Assembly: GCA_017463125.1 (NCBI GenBank)
Contig: JAFTPV010000019.1
Location: forward strand, 1 to 64,000
Source: Clostridia bacterium
Lineage (GTDB): Bacteria; Bacillota; Clostridia; Oscillospirales; CAG-272
Length of the DNA stretch: 64,000 nt
Direction of reading: 5' to 3'
In this document: positions 41,890 through 47,978 of the stretch, in pieces
How the letters are laid out: every line of letters begins with the position of its first letter
Numbering within the stretch: the first letter of the stretch is position 1
Notes under the pieces: model-generated
Database searches by the model: none
What the model was told of the DNA's origin: nothing
What the model saw: only the letters and a program-made list of their open reading frames with translations
Program-made: the position numbers and the translations under genes

Positions 41890-43464
41890 TTATTTTTCAC
41901 CACCAATAATAGAGTTAAGCTCCTGCTCGGTGATTTCATTATTATAAGTTGAATATCTTATGTGCAGAATATCTCCCTCTGCCAAAACTATGCCTCCGTG
42001 CTCATCGATCTCGGAGTATTCCTGCCCCGCCCGTTTTACGGAGAGGACGAAGAGATTTGCCGGCCAGAAAACGTCACGCACCTGCTTACCTATAGCAAAG
42101 GAGCCTTCTCTTACCGTAACGTGAGTATCAATAACGGTTTTTTCACTGCTGGGATACAGCTTTTCAATCTTATTGTCTATAACGCTGTCGTTTATCGACT
42201 TTGCCTTAAAGAGCTCTACTATTATAAAAGCAACCGCCGCGCTAATTATTACGTAGAGTATATTTTCGCCAAGTGACAATGCCTCAACCGAAAAGATTAT
42301 TGCCGTCAAGGGCATATTCATCATTCCCGAAATACAGGCGACTATTCCTAGCGTCAGAATAACGGTGAAGTATTCTCCCGAAAGTCCGAACGCTATAAGC
42401 CCCTTAGCAATAAGAGCAGAAAACAGCGCTCCAATACTGAGAAGCGGAATAAATATACCGCCCGTCATGCCGGCTGTATTTGCAGACAACGTAAGCGTAG
42501 ATCTTACGAGAAGTAAGAGAAAAATCATATAAACGGCGCCCCCGCCCTCAAAGAGCGAGATTATCAGCTCGTGTCCGGTAGAGATAAAATCAGGAGATAT
42601 CACACCGACCGCTAGCGTCAGAGCTAAAACCGCAAAAATCTTGTATCTATGACCGATTTTTTTAAGTCTTTTGCGGAAGAAGGCGCTTATAATACGGTAA
42701 TAACGTAGAAAGAGAACCGAGAACAAGCCAACAGCGCACCCGATGATAACCGGTAACCACAAATCCTTTACAGATAGTGTCAGCTGTGCAAGTGCAGGAA
42801 AAAGCGCCGCGCTCACGTCAAGTACGGGAGATAACAGCTCTACCACAAGAGCCGCCGAGGAAACCGACACCGCCGAAACTATCAGTAGCATAGGACTTAT
42901 TCTCTGGTGAGCCTCCTCAAGAACGAACATCATTCCCGACACGGGCGCTCCCGTAGCGACAGCAAAGCCTGCCGATGCGCCTCCGGACATAGAATATCTG
43001 CTCCATACGCCGTGTTTTTTTGAAATAGGCTTTGACAGTCCCTTTCCGATAGCTGTACCAATCTGTACCGATGGTCCCTCATTTCCTAAAGGAGCACCTG
43101 TAAAGAACGTCACAAGAGATAACGCTATCGTTCCGATAAGGCTCCTTAACCAATGAAACGAAAACACCCCGCGCAAAATGCCTATAGAATTTGGGATTCC
43201 GCCTCCTGCAAGATCGGGTGCCTTTTTATAAATCATGGACAACGCCACACAAATCAAAAACAAAACGCCTAACGCAAGAGGTATAATGTATGGATACATA
43301 CCAAGCAAGTGATATACCGCCTCAGATGCGCCAATAACGTATTTCGCCAAAAGCTTATATATAAGAACGATGACAGCAGTTGCTCCTCCGCCCGCCACTC
43401 CGAAAACGCATGCAGGAAAAACGAGGTTTACAAAATAATTAAGATATTGGTTTTTGCTTTTCAT
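41890..43464 (-). CDS. ClC-family chloride/proton antiporter with C-terminal TrkA-C domain
   Basis: I chose ATG 43464 (MKSKNQYLNYFVNLVFPAC) as the natural N-terminus; the frame is open further upstream. The 524-residue protein has the ClC core. The first selectivity motif reads GGGIPNSIGILRG (Gly in place of the usual Ser of GSGIP). The second is GNEGPSVQIG with the gating glutamate. The internal proton glutamate is present in MMFVLEEAHQ, indicating an antiporter rather than a passive channel. A TrkA-C regulatory domain occupies the last 70 residues (EGSFAIGKQVRDVFWPANLF, LAEGDILHIRYST). It resembles acid-stress or anion-homeostasis ClCs. No strong ribosome site is visible. Confidence 0.9.
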   Translation of the reverse strand: MKSKNQYLNYFVNLVFPACVFGVAGGGATAVIVLIYKLLAKYVIGASEAVYHLLGMYPYIIPLALGVLFLICVALSMIYKKAPDLAGGGIPNSIGILRGVFSFHWLRSLIGTIALSLVTFFTGAPLGNEGPSVQIGTAIGKGLSKPISKKHGVWSRYSMSGGASAGFAVATGAPVSGMMFVLEEAHQRISPMLLIVSAVSVSSAALVVELLSPVLDVSAALFPALAQLTLSVKDLWLPVIIGCAVGLFSVLFLRYYRIISAFFRKRLKKIGHRYKIFAVLALTLAVGVISPDFISTGHELIISLFEGGGAVYMIFLLLLVRSTLTLSANTAGMTGGIFIPLLSIGALFSALIAKGLIAFGLSGEYFTVILTLGIVACISGMMNMPLTAIIFSVEALSLGENILYVIISAAVAFIIVELFKAKSINDSVIDNKIEKLYPSSEKTVIDTHVTVREGSFAIGKQVRDVFWPANLFVLSVKRAGQEYSEIDEHGGIVLAEGDILHIRYSTYNNEITEQELNSIIGGEK

Positions 43465-43604
43465 AATGATATTTGCGATTAAAATAAAAGATAACCTTTC
43501 GTGAAAATTCAAACATAAAGATTGTACCACAGAATTTTCAAAAATCAAGAGGTTAGCAATTTTTTATTTATATTATAAATAATTTAATCGAAATTTAGGT
43601 GCAA
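43465..43604. other. Spacer upstream of the ClC gene
   Basis: This AT-rich sequence contains the ClC gene's upstream region. I see no further gene or convincing promoter pair. Confidence 0.4.
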
Positions 43605-43694
43605 GAACCTTTTGCACTTCATGCAACAAGACTCTTTATTAGCTTGAGCTCCACCAAGCAAAACAAAAAGCCACCCATTCGGGTGGCGTTTATC
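43605..43694. repeat. tRNA-fragment/terminator repeat, distal copy
   Basis: It matches the unit at 43775-43864, 170 bp away: GAACCTTTTGCACT, TGCAACAAG, ATTAGCTTGA, then GCTCCACCAAGCAAAAC and the terminator GCCACCC-ATTC-GGGTGGC. The unit contains 5' and 3' scraps of the neighbouring tRNA. A few substitutions show it is older or less constrained than the proximal copy. Confidence 0.75.
43671..43688 (-). terminator. Second copy of the tRNA terminator hairpin
   Basis: GCCACCC-GAAT-GGGTGGC followed by TTTTTG on the minus strand duplicates the terminator at 43840-43857. Confidence 0.7.
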
Positions 43695-43774
43695 AAGGAT
43701 TTTGCCGCTTTGCGTCAATATTCTTCGGCTTGCCGCTTAAGAGCAAGCTCTACGCGCTCTGCGCCGAGAATGCG

Positions 43775-43864
43775 AACCTTTTGCACTCCGTGCAACAAGG
43801 CTCTGCATTAGCTTGATGCTCCACCAAGCAAAACAAAAAGCCACCCATTCGGGTGGCGTTTTGC
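43775..43864. repeat. tRNA-fragment/terminator repeat, proximal copy
   Basis: On the plus strand it holds GCATTAGCT (tRNA 5' end) fused directly to TGATGCTCCACCA (tRNA 3' end with CCA), the trailer AGCAAAAC and the terminator hairpin. A small hairpin TTGCAC-TCC-GTGCAA precedes. Together with the real tRNA it forms the palindrome at 43812-43880. Confidence 0.8.
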
Positions 43865-43880
43865 TTGGTGGAGCATCAAG
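43812..43880. repeat. 69-nt palindrome that includes the tRNA 3' end
   Basis: Positions 43812-43834 are the exact reverse complement of 43858-43880 (23 bp). The arms enclose the terminator hairpin at 43840-43857 and five A residues. One arm is the real 3' end of the tRNA plus 8 nt of trailer. Confidence 0.9.
43840..43857 (-). terminator. Intrinsic terminator of tRNA-Met/Ile2
   Basis: GCCACCC-GAAT-GGGTGGC followed by TTTTTG on the minus strand, 8 nt after the tRNA CCA. Confidence 0.88.
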
Positions 43881-43942
43881 GACTCGAACCTTGGACCGAC
43901 CGGTTATGAGCCGGTAGCTCTAACCAACTGAGCTAATGCTCC
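43866..43942 (-). tRNA. tRNA with CAT anticodon: elongator Met or Ile2 (lysidine)
   Basis: The 77-nt cloverleaf is complete with encoded CCA. The acceptor stem is GGAGCAT / ATGCTCC with A discriminator, the D-arm is AGCTCAGTTGGTTAGAGCT, the anticodon loop is CTCATAA on an ACCGG / CCGGT stem, and the T-arm is CCAAGGTTCGAGTCCTTG. It is not an initiator: the first acceptor pair is a normal G-C and the anticodon stem lacks three consecutive G-C pairs next to the loop. The CTCATAA loop and GGTCGGTC variable region also fit tRNA-Ile2, whose C34 is converted to lysidine by TilS, so the charge is ambiguous. Transcribed from a consensus-like promoter and ended by the terminator at 43840-43857. Confidence 0.93.
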
Positions 43943-43958
43943 AAACTTGCGCCTATAT

Positions 43959-43987
43959 ATTCTAGCAAAAAAAAATTAGTTTGTCAA
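43959..43987 (-). promoter_or_regulatory. Sigma-A promoter of the tRNA
   Basis: On the minus strand, TTGACA (43987-43982), 17 bp, TAGAAT (43964-43959), 16 bases before the tRNA 5' end. Confidence 0.8.
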
Positions 43988-44034
43988 TAGTTTTTATAAT
44001 TATTTTTTGATTTAAGTCTATTGAATGTTATAAA

Positions 44035-44063
44035 AGAGGACTTGGCGGTAAGCCTCGTCCTCT
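44035..44063. terminator. Intrinsic terminator after the lipoprotein gene
   Basis: The stem AGAGGAC / GTCCTCT with an inner GGC / GCC pairing is T-flanked on both strands. Confidence 0.75.
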
Positions 44064-44093
44064 TTTTCTGTATGTTTATTTCTTTGCTTTACT

Positions 44094-46196
44094 TTAATTT
44101 TCCAAAGCCTTTAAGACCGGCAGCGCTCCGTCAGCAAGCGTCCAGATTCCGTTGTCAAAGTAAAGGTCTTTAGCAAGGAAGGTAACATTTAATAATTCTT
44201 CCGAAGAAATAGACTGAGATACGGATGACTCGGGATTTAGGGCTTCTTCGCCCGAGGTAATCGTAGCCGAATCAAGATAATAGCAGCCGAAATGATTTGC
44301 GTTGCTTATTTTACCGACAAAGAAGCCGTAATTATTGGCTGTAGCCTGCATAACAACGTTTCCGGTACAGAAGCACTTGGAAATAGAGTTCGTGGTACTC
44401 AAGTCAGAAGTTTCATTAAGGCCCGCAAAACCGCCTACTCCGTTAGCCGCCCCGGATGCGTTATCGTTTACGTTACCGGTAGAGTAGCAGTTGGATATAA
44501 TGTTGTTATTAATTCCGATAAATCCTCCGATATACGCGGTCGAGGAGCTGCCCGTTCTCACAATGTTACCCGAAGCGTAGCAATCCTTAATCTCGCCGCT
44601 GCTGCGTCCGGCAAATCCACCGACACGGGAATAGATGTTTCCGCTGATAACGTTACCTGCGTACTCTATGTCACCGGCGCTTGCGCTCTCGCTTATAACA
44701 CCTCGGTTTTCTCCGATGGCACCGCCTATGCGCGCTTCAACATTGCAGCTTGTGCTGTTAGTACTCCATCTGTCAACACTGACATAGAGGCTTATCTTAC
44801 CCTTATTAACGGTTGCGAAAACTTTTCCGTCACCGTCATTGTATCCGACTATTCCGCCAACGTATACGTGACGGTAAAGCGTGCTTTTATTATCATTGTA
44901 TGCGGTTACGGTAGCGCTAACGTCAACAGTGTTACTACAGTATTCAACAGTACCCGCATTTTGTCCGACTATCGCTCCGATCTTAACCGAATCAGTGGAA
45001 TCATCGCTGTAGTCGTTCCAGGTATAGCTATTCGCAACGCTTATGCTACCGCTTATCAGGTGGCAGTTTGAAACAAGGCCGGAGTTATTCGCGCATATCA
45101 CACCGTAATTATCATTTTTTTGAGTAGAGCTTACCCCGAAGGTTATATTCTCAAAGGAAAGGTCCTTTATCGTACCTGTGTTGTTAAGAATGAATCCGCC
45201 GTTTGCCTCATTGACAGAAATGGTCATATTAATTATCTTAAATCCGTTTCCGTCAATCTGGCCTGAAAAATCAGAAACAGGAGTCCACACTCCACCCTCA
45301 AAATCGATATTATTTGTAAATAAATATTTACCTGTTGGGTTATTTTGTATATTTTCCAGATCCTGTGCGGTCGTTATCAAAGAATATTCGCCATTCGTGT
45401 TAGGATAGAAATTCGCGTAAAGAGTCGTGCTTTCGTTCAGAGGGTAATTGAAGTAATATCTTTCTGAAAATTCATCGTCCAAATACCATCCGCAGAAGGT
45501 ATAGCCATCGGGAATAAGAATATTCGGCTCGTCGGCAATATCGCCATACGATAAAACAATATCGTTTGGCTGCTCCGCTATATCGGAAGAGAAGGTCAGC
45601 GTATGGTTATTAGCAACATATATTGCCTTGACCGTCATATTCTCGCAAACAACAGAGAAATCCTTATCCCACTCGGAGAAAACAAGCTTTTTTCCATTAA
45701 GGAATATTACCGTATCGGGCGCTGTCGCGGACTCGCCCCAATTTACTGTTTGAACATCAAGTGTATCTCCGTTATGATCGACAAAGGTAACGATGAACCT
45801 ATCCGCCCTCCAACGAGCGATAAGGTTGAGGTTGGAGAAGACAGCATTTGCGGAAGTGAATAATCCGTCAACAACGCTCTCACCGGTATACCAGCCTAAA
45901 AACGTGTGCCCCTCTCTTGTGGGTATTGGGAGCGAGATCGGCTTTCCGCCCTCGACAGTAACGGTTGTCTGCGCGCCCTCCGGCATTACTCCGCCGTTTA
46001 CATTATACGTAACGGTGTAGCTTTCCGCCTTATCAACGTCAGGGCCGGGAGTGGTCTGCTCAGTGTCGTTGTTTTCTGTATCGTCTATGTCACCGTTTCG
46101 AGTGTCATCGTCTTCTGGCTTTTGGAAAAACGCACAGGAGCAAAAAACAAGGCACATACAGCTTAAGATTACAGCAAATGCGATTATCTTTTTCAT
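44094..46196 (-). CDS. Surface lipoprotein with InlB-type B repeats and GLUG motifs
   Basis: The 700-residue protein has a lipoprotein signal (FAVILSCMCLVFCSCAFFQK, probable lipid-bearing Cys 20) and an acidic Asp/Thr-rich linker. Three repeats of the Listeria-Bacteroides InlB B type follow at about 58-270: YTVTYNVNGGVMPEGAQTTV with THEFLGWYT-like EGHTFLGWYTGE, FIVTFVDHNGD and GYTFCGWYLDDE. From about residue 275 there is a long GLUG-type beta-solenoid region with IDGNGFKIINMTIS, GAIVGQNAGTVEYC, GGIVGYNDGDGK, GGAIGENRGVISES, GGFAGRSSGEIKDC, GGFIGINNNIISNC and GGFAGLNETSD. These suggest adhesion or matrix contact. ATG 46196 follows GAGGTGAAAAG. A promoter with an overlapping palindrome lies upstream. 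Ligand unknown. Confidence 0.88.
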   Translation of the reverse strand: MKKIIAFAVILSCMCLVFCSCAFFQKPEDDDTRNGDIDDTENNDTEQTTPGPDVDKAESYTVTYNVNGGVMPEGAQTTVTVEGGKPISLPIPTREGHTFLGWYTGESVVDGLFTSANAVFSNLNLIARWRADRFIVTFVDHNGDTLDVQTVNWGESATAPDTVIFLNGKKLVFSEWDKDFSVVCENMTVKAIYVANNHTLTFSSDIAEQPNDIVLSYGDIADEPNILIPDGYTFCGWYLDDEFSERYYFNYPLNESTTLYANFYPNTNGEYSLITTAQDLENIQNNPTGKYLFTNNIDFEGGVWTPVSDFSGQIDGNGFKIINMTISVNEANGGFILNNTGTIKDLSFENITFGVSSTQKNDNYGVICANNSGLVSNCHLISGSISVANSYTWNDYSDDSTDSVKIGAIVGQNAGTVEYCSNTVDVSATVTAYNDNKSTLYRHVYVGGIVGYNDGDGKVFATVNKGKISLYVSVDRWSTNSTSCNVEARIGGAIGENRGVISESASAGDIEYAGNVISGNIYSRVGGFAGRSSGEIKDCYASGNIVRTGSSSTAYIGGFIGINNNIISNCYSTGNVNDNASGAANGVGGFAGLNETSDLSTTNSISKCFCTGNVVMQATANNYGFFVGKISNANHFGCYYLDSATITSGEEALNPESSVSQSISSEELLNVTFLAKDLYFDNGIWTLADGALPVLKALEN

Positions 46197-46214
46197 CTTT
46201 TCACCTCTAAATAA

Positions 46215-46233
46215 ATATGATATTTTATCATAT
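46215..46233. promoter_or_regulatory. Palindrome overlapping the lipoprotein -10 box
   Basis: ATATGATA and TATCATAT flank a TTT centre. It covers the -10 box at 46227-46232 and differs from the asd-leader palindrome (5191-5209) only at one symmetric base pair. Confidence 0.55.
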
Positions 46234-46255
46234 CACAATTTTTATTAAAAATCAA
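46227..46255 (-). promoter_or_regulatory. Sigma-A-type promoter of the lipoprotein gene
   Basis: On the minus strand, TTGATT (46255-46250), 17 bp, TATGAT (46232-46227). Confidence 0.7.
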
Positions 46256-46317
46256 TAGAAAAAGAGCAAATGACAGACAAGAAAATAACAAATAATTGTT
46301 TATTTTTCAAAAATGTA

Positions 46318-46346
46318 TTGACAAATGTAAAAATATTTGTTATAAT
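46318..46346 (+). promoter_or_regulatory. Consensus promoter of tRNA-Thr
   Basis: TTGACA (46318-46323), exactly 17 bp, TATAAT (46341-46346), 35 bases before the tRNA. Confidence 0.9.
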
Positions 46347-46381
46347 AATCTGCGTCACGAGGAAATATCCTTGTGTGAATT

Positions 46382-46457
46382 GCTGCTATGGCTCAGCTGG
46401 TAGAGCACATCCTTGGTAAGGATGAGGTCCCCGGTCCGAATCCGGGTAGCAGCTCCA
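46382..46457 (+). tRNA. tRNA-Thr (GGT anticodon)
   Basis: The 76-nt cloverleaf is complete: acceptor GCTGCTA / TAGCAGC, D-arm GGCTCAGCTGGTAGAGC, anticodon stem CATCC / GGATG with loop TTGGTAA (anticodon GGT), T-arm CCCGGTCCGAATCCGGG, discriminator T and encoded CCA. It has a consensus promoter and two closely spaced terminators. The 3' end is repeated in inverted orientation at 46538-46558. Confidence 0.96.
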
Positions 46458-46466
46458 GACAACCCC
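46446..46466. repeat. Left arm of a 21-bp inverted repeat (tRNA-Thr 3' end)
   Basis: It comprises the last 12 nt of the tRNA (GTAGCAGCTCCA) and 9 nt of trailer. Its exact reverse complement is at 46538-46558. Confidence 0.92.
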
Positions 46467-46484
46467 GAAGGTTATCCTTCGGGG
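46463..46484 (+). terminator. First intrinsic terminator of tRNA-Thr
   Basis: CCCCGAAGG-TTAT-CCTTCGGGG followed by CTTTGGTTTTTT. An identical 39-base block containing this hairpin recurs at 46772-46810. Confidence 0.88.
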
Positions 46485-46502
46485 CTTTGGTTTTTTAAGG
46501 CT

Positions 46503-46531
46503 CCTCGCGAACAGAAGCGGGGATTTTTTTT
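46503..46531 (+). terminator. Second intrinsic terminator of tRNA-Thr
   Basis: The stem CCTCGC / GCGGGG with an 8-nt loop is followed by A and eight T residues. Confidence 0.82.
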
Positions 46532-46537
46532 GTTTTT

Positions 46538-46558
46538 GGGGTTGTCTGGAGCTGCTAC
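46538..46558. repeat. Right arm: inverted copy of the tRNA-Thr 3' end
   Basis: This is the exact reverse complement of 46446-46466. It lies beyond both terminators, 71 bases from the left arm. Confidence 0.92.
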
Positions 46559-46772
46559 TCTCGCTTTGCGAGCGGGTTTTCGCAAACGCAGTGCTACGAA
46601 ATCCGGTTCGCATACCCCACGAAGATGCTGCAAGCTTGCTTGTAAGCAACGAGTGCGGGTATCTTCGCCTTGCGAATACCCGGGGTCGCTCCAGACTTCT
46701 CGCTGCGGCTCGGTCACACTCGCGGGAAAACCGTCATTGACGCTTTTCTAACACGCTCGTGCCGCTTCGCTA
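46559..46772. other. Scrambled region with tRNA 3'-end remnants and short hairpins
   Basis: No gene is supported here. CTCGC-TTT-GCGAG (46559-46573 area) is one small hairpin. CCGGTTCGCATACCCC (46603-46618 area) resembles a T-arm, and 46671-46696 matches the tRNA-Thr 3' end at 18 of 26 positions, ending in an exact GCTCCAGAC. The sequence looks like decayed copies of tRNA pieces. Confidence 0.55.
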
Positions 46773-46794
46773 CCCCGAAGGTTATCCTTCGGGG
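46773..46794 (+). terminator. Duplicate of the first tRNA-Thr terminator
   Basis: Identical in stem, loop and T-rich tail to 46463-46484, 310 bases downstream, with no gene in front of it. Confidence 0.8.
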
Positions 46795-46808
46795 CTTTGG
46801 TTTTTTAA

Positions 46809-46834
46809 GGGTTCTGCCTCATTTGGCAGAACCC
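46809..46834 (+). terminator. Additional plus-strand terminator hairpin
   Basis: GGGTTCTGCC-TCATTT-GGCAGAACCC followed by TTTTTT. It adjoins the stop of the convergent XRE gene but has no T tract on that strand. Confidence 0.8.
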
Positions 46835-46838
46835 TTTT

Positions 46839-47036
46839 TTAGTGATACTCATAAAACAAATCATTCGGGGTACATTCCAATATATCACAAATATTCTTCA
46901 ATGTATCGAATTTTATTCCCTTTGTTTGATTGTTTACTATCTTGTTAAAATTCTGATAGCTCAAACCGAGCTGTATATACAGCCAATATTTTGTTTTTCC
47001 TTTTTCCTTAAGTATATCTAAAATCCTAAGCTCCAT
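46839..47036 (-). CDS. XRE-family (Cro/CI-type) helix-turn-helix regulator
   Basis: The 65-residue protein is one HTH domain: MELRILDILKEKGKTKYWLY, then QLGLSYQNFNKIVNNQTKGI as the recognition region, and DTLKNICDILECTPNDLFYE, the typical ending of XRE proteins. It is divergent from a small membrane-protein gene. Two 14-bp palindromes in the shared promoter region (47048-47061 and 47111-47124) are likely operators, suggesting that it regulates itself and its neighbour. It may belong to an accessory cassette, but no mobile-element genes flank it. Confidence 0.88.
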   Translation of the reverse strand: MELRILDILKEKGKTKYWLYIQLGLSYQNFNKIVNNQTKGIKFDTLKNICDILECTPNDLFYEYH

Positions 47037-47047
47037 AACGCACCTCT

Positions 47048-47061
47048 ACATTATATAATGT
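47048..47061. promoter_or_regulatory. Operator candidate, XRE side
   Basis: The perfect palindrome ACATTA-TA-TAATGT lies just upstream of the XRE start codon and includes a TATAAT on the minus strand. Confidence 0.55.
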
Positions 47062-47085
47062 TTCAATTATATATTAAAAAAATAC

Positions 47086-47114
47086 TTGACAAATAGACAT
47101 TTAGAGTATATAAT
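47086..47114 (+). promoter_or_regulatory. Consensus promoter of the small membrane-protein gene
   Basis: TTGACA (47086-47091), exactly 17 bp, TATAAT (47109-47114). The -35 box overlaps TTGTCA on the other strand, so divergent promoters may overlap. Confidence 0.88.
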
Positions 47115-47124
47115 GTATACATTA
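47111..47124. promoter_or_regulatory. Operator candidate, membrane-protein side
   Basis: The perfect palindrome TAATGT-AT-ACATTA overlaps the -10 box and start point. It uses the same half-site (TAATGT) as the site at 47048-47061, arranged the other way round. Confidence 0.6.
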
Positions 47125-47166
47125 GATATATTTTGTCGATATCTAAATAAATCAAGAGGAGAAATT

Positions 47167-47448
47167 ATGAAAAACAAATCAGCATTTTGGCAAATTATGT
47201 TACTAATAGTCTTAGCTTTTATTTGTATAGCTATGACTCTCGTCATCGCCTTTCTGGTTGGCTCTGTAGAGGTATCAATGTTTGATTTTAGTAATCTAAA
47301 CATCGCAAACATGATCCCCGTGTTTATTTTTGGCGGACTTGCGACCGCCTTTATAATGATCATCGCTCTGCTCATTACGTCCAGGTCGCTGTTTTATAAG
47401 GTGAAAGCATTCCTGGAAGAAACAAACGAAGAAAATACTAAAAAATAA
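47167..47448 (+). CDS. Small two-helix membrane protein
   Basis: ATG 47167 ([20 protein letters not shown]) is set by GAGGAG 5 nt upstream. The 93-residue protein has two hydrophobic helices (about 7-32 and 47-72) and a charged cytoplasmic tail ([16 protein letters not shown]). I do not recognise a family. It pairs divergently with the XRE gene and is followed 23 bases later by the TM2-domain gene. Small membrane proteins paired with XRE repressors often belong to stress or immunity modules, but nothing here proves that. Confidence 0.75.
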   Translation: MKNKSAFWQIMLLIVLAFICIAMTLVIAFLVGSVEVSMFDFSNLNIANMIPVFIFGGLATAFIMIIALLITSRSLFYKVKAFLEETNEENTKK

Positions 47449-47471
47449 TAACTTTTGGAGGAAAACTTAAA

Positions 47472-47918
47472 ATGAAATGTACGAATCACCCCGAGATTGA
47501 AGCAGACGGTATGTGCGTCTACTGCGGCAAACCTTTTTGCAAGGACTGTTTAATTGAGGTTAAGGGAAAATTCTATTGCAAGGATGACATCGGCAACGTT
47601 ATCGACGATGCAAAAAGCTCAGGAGCACAGCCTGTCATCAACATAACAAACAGCAACGATAGCGTTAATACCAACACCAACAATATCGCTGCTTCCTCAG
47701 GTATTGCAGCCTCACAAAAAAGCAAAATGGTTGCGCTTATACTTTGCTGCTTAGGATTCTTCGGACTTGGAGGACTACACAGAATGTACGTCGGTAAGGT
47801 GGGAACAGGAATCTTACACCTCTTCACCTACGGAGTATTCATGCTCGGTACTATTTACGACCTTATCTGTATTCTTACAGGAGGCTTCAAGGACAGCTTT
47901 GGACGTCCTTTATCATAA
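47472..47918 (+). CDS. TM2-domain membrane protein with N-terminal B-box-like zinc finger
   Basis: The 148-residue protein begins with a small zinc-binding segment ([20 protein letters not shown], then CKDCLIEV and YCKDD), a Ser/Asn-rich linker, and a C-terminal TM2 domain ([20 protein letters not shown], then [20 protein letters not shown]). TM2 proteins occur widely in bacteria with unknown roles. GGAGG precedes ATG 47472. It probably shares a transcript with the preceding small membrane protein and ends at a bidirectional terminator. Confidence 0.88.
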   Translation: MKCTNHPEIEADGMCVYCGKPFCKDCLIEVKGKFYCKDDIGNVIDDAKSSGAQPVINITNSNDSVNTNTNNIAASSGIAASQKSKMVALILCCLGFFGLGGLHRMYVGKVGTGILHLFTYGVFMLGTIYDLICILTGGFKDSFGRPLS

Positions 47919-47922
47919 AAAT

Positions 47923-47967
47923 AAAGAACGGTTGTTTTTACCTTCAAAGTAATCACAACCGTTCTTT
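47923..47967. terminator. Bidirectional terminator
   Basis: A 13-bp stem (AAAGAACGGTTGT / ACAACCGTTCTTT) with a 19-nt loop and T tracts on both strands, between convergent genes. Confidence 0.85.
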
Positions 47968-47978
47968 ATTTTTCTTTT

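Noticed and set aside
41890..43464. Fluoride-specific ClC-F exporter
   Set aside because: The internal proton glutamate is present in FVLEEAH, and the first motif does not have the Met or Asn form I associate with ClC-F.
43866..43942. Initiator tRNA-Met
   Set aside because: The first acceptor pair is a normal G-C and the anticodon stem lacks the three G-C pairs typical of initiators.
44292..45071. 259-codon open frame opposite the lipoprotein gene
   Set aside because: It is an antisense shadow of the GLUG repeats, with no start signals.
46386..46751. Open frames overlapping tRNA-Thr on both strands
   Set aside because: They run through a tRNA and its terminators and have no ribosome sites; coding is very unlikely.
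43605..46838. Integrated element with att site in a tRNA 3' end
   Set aside because: The tRNA 3'-end copies are inverted, not direct, and there is no integrase or cargo between them.
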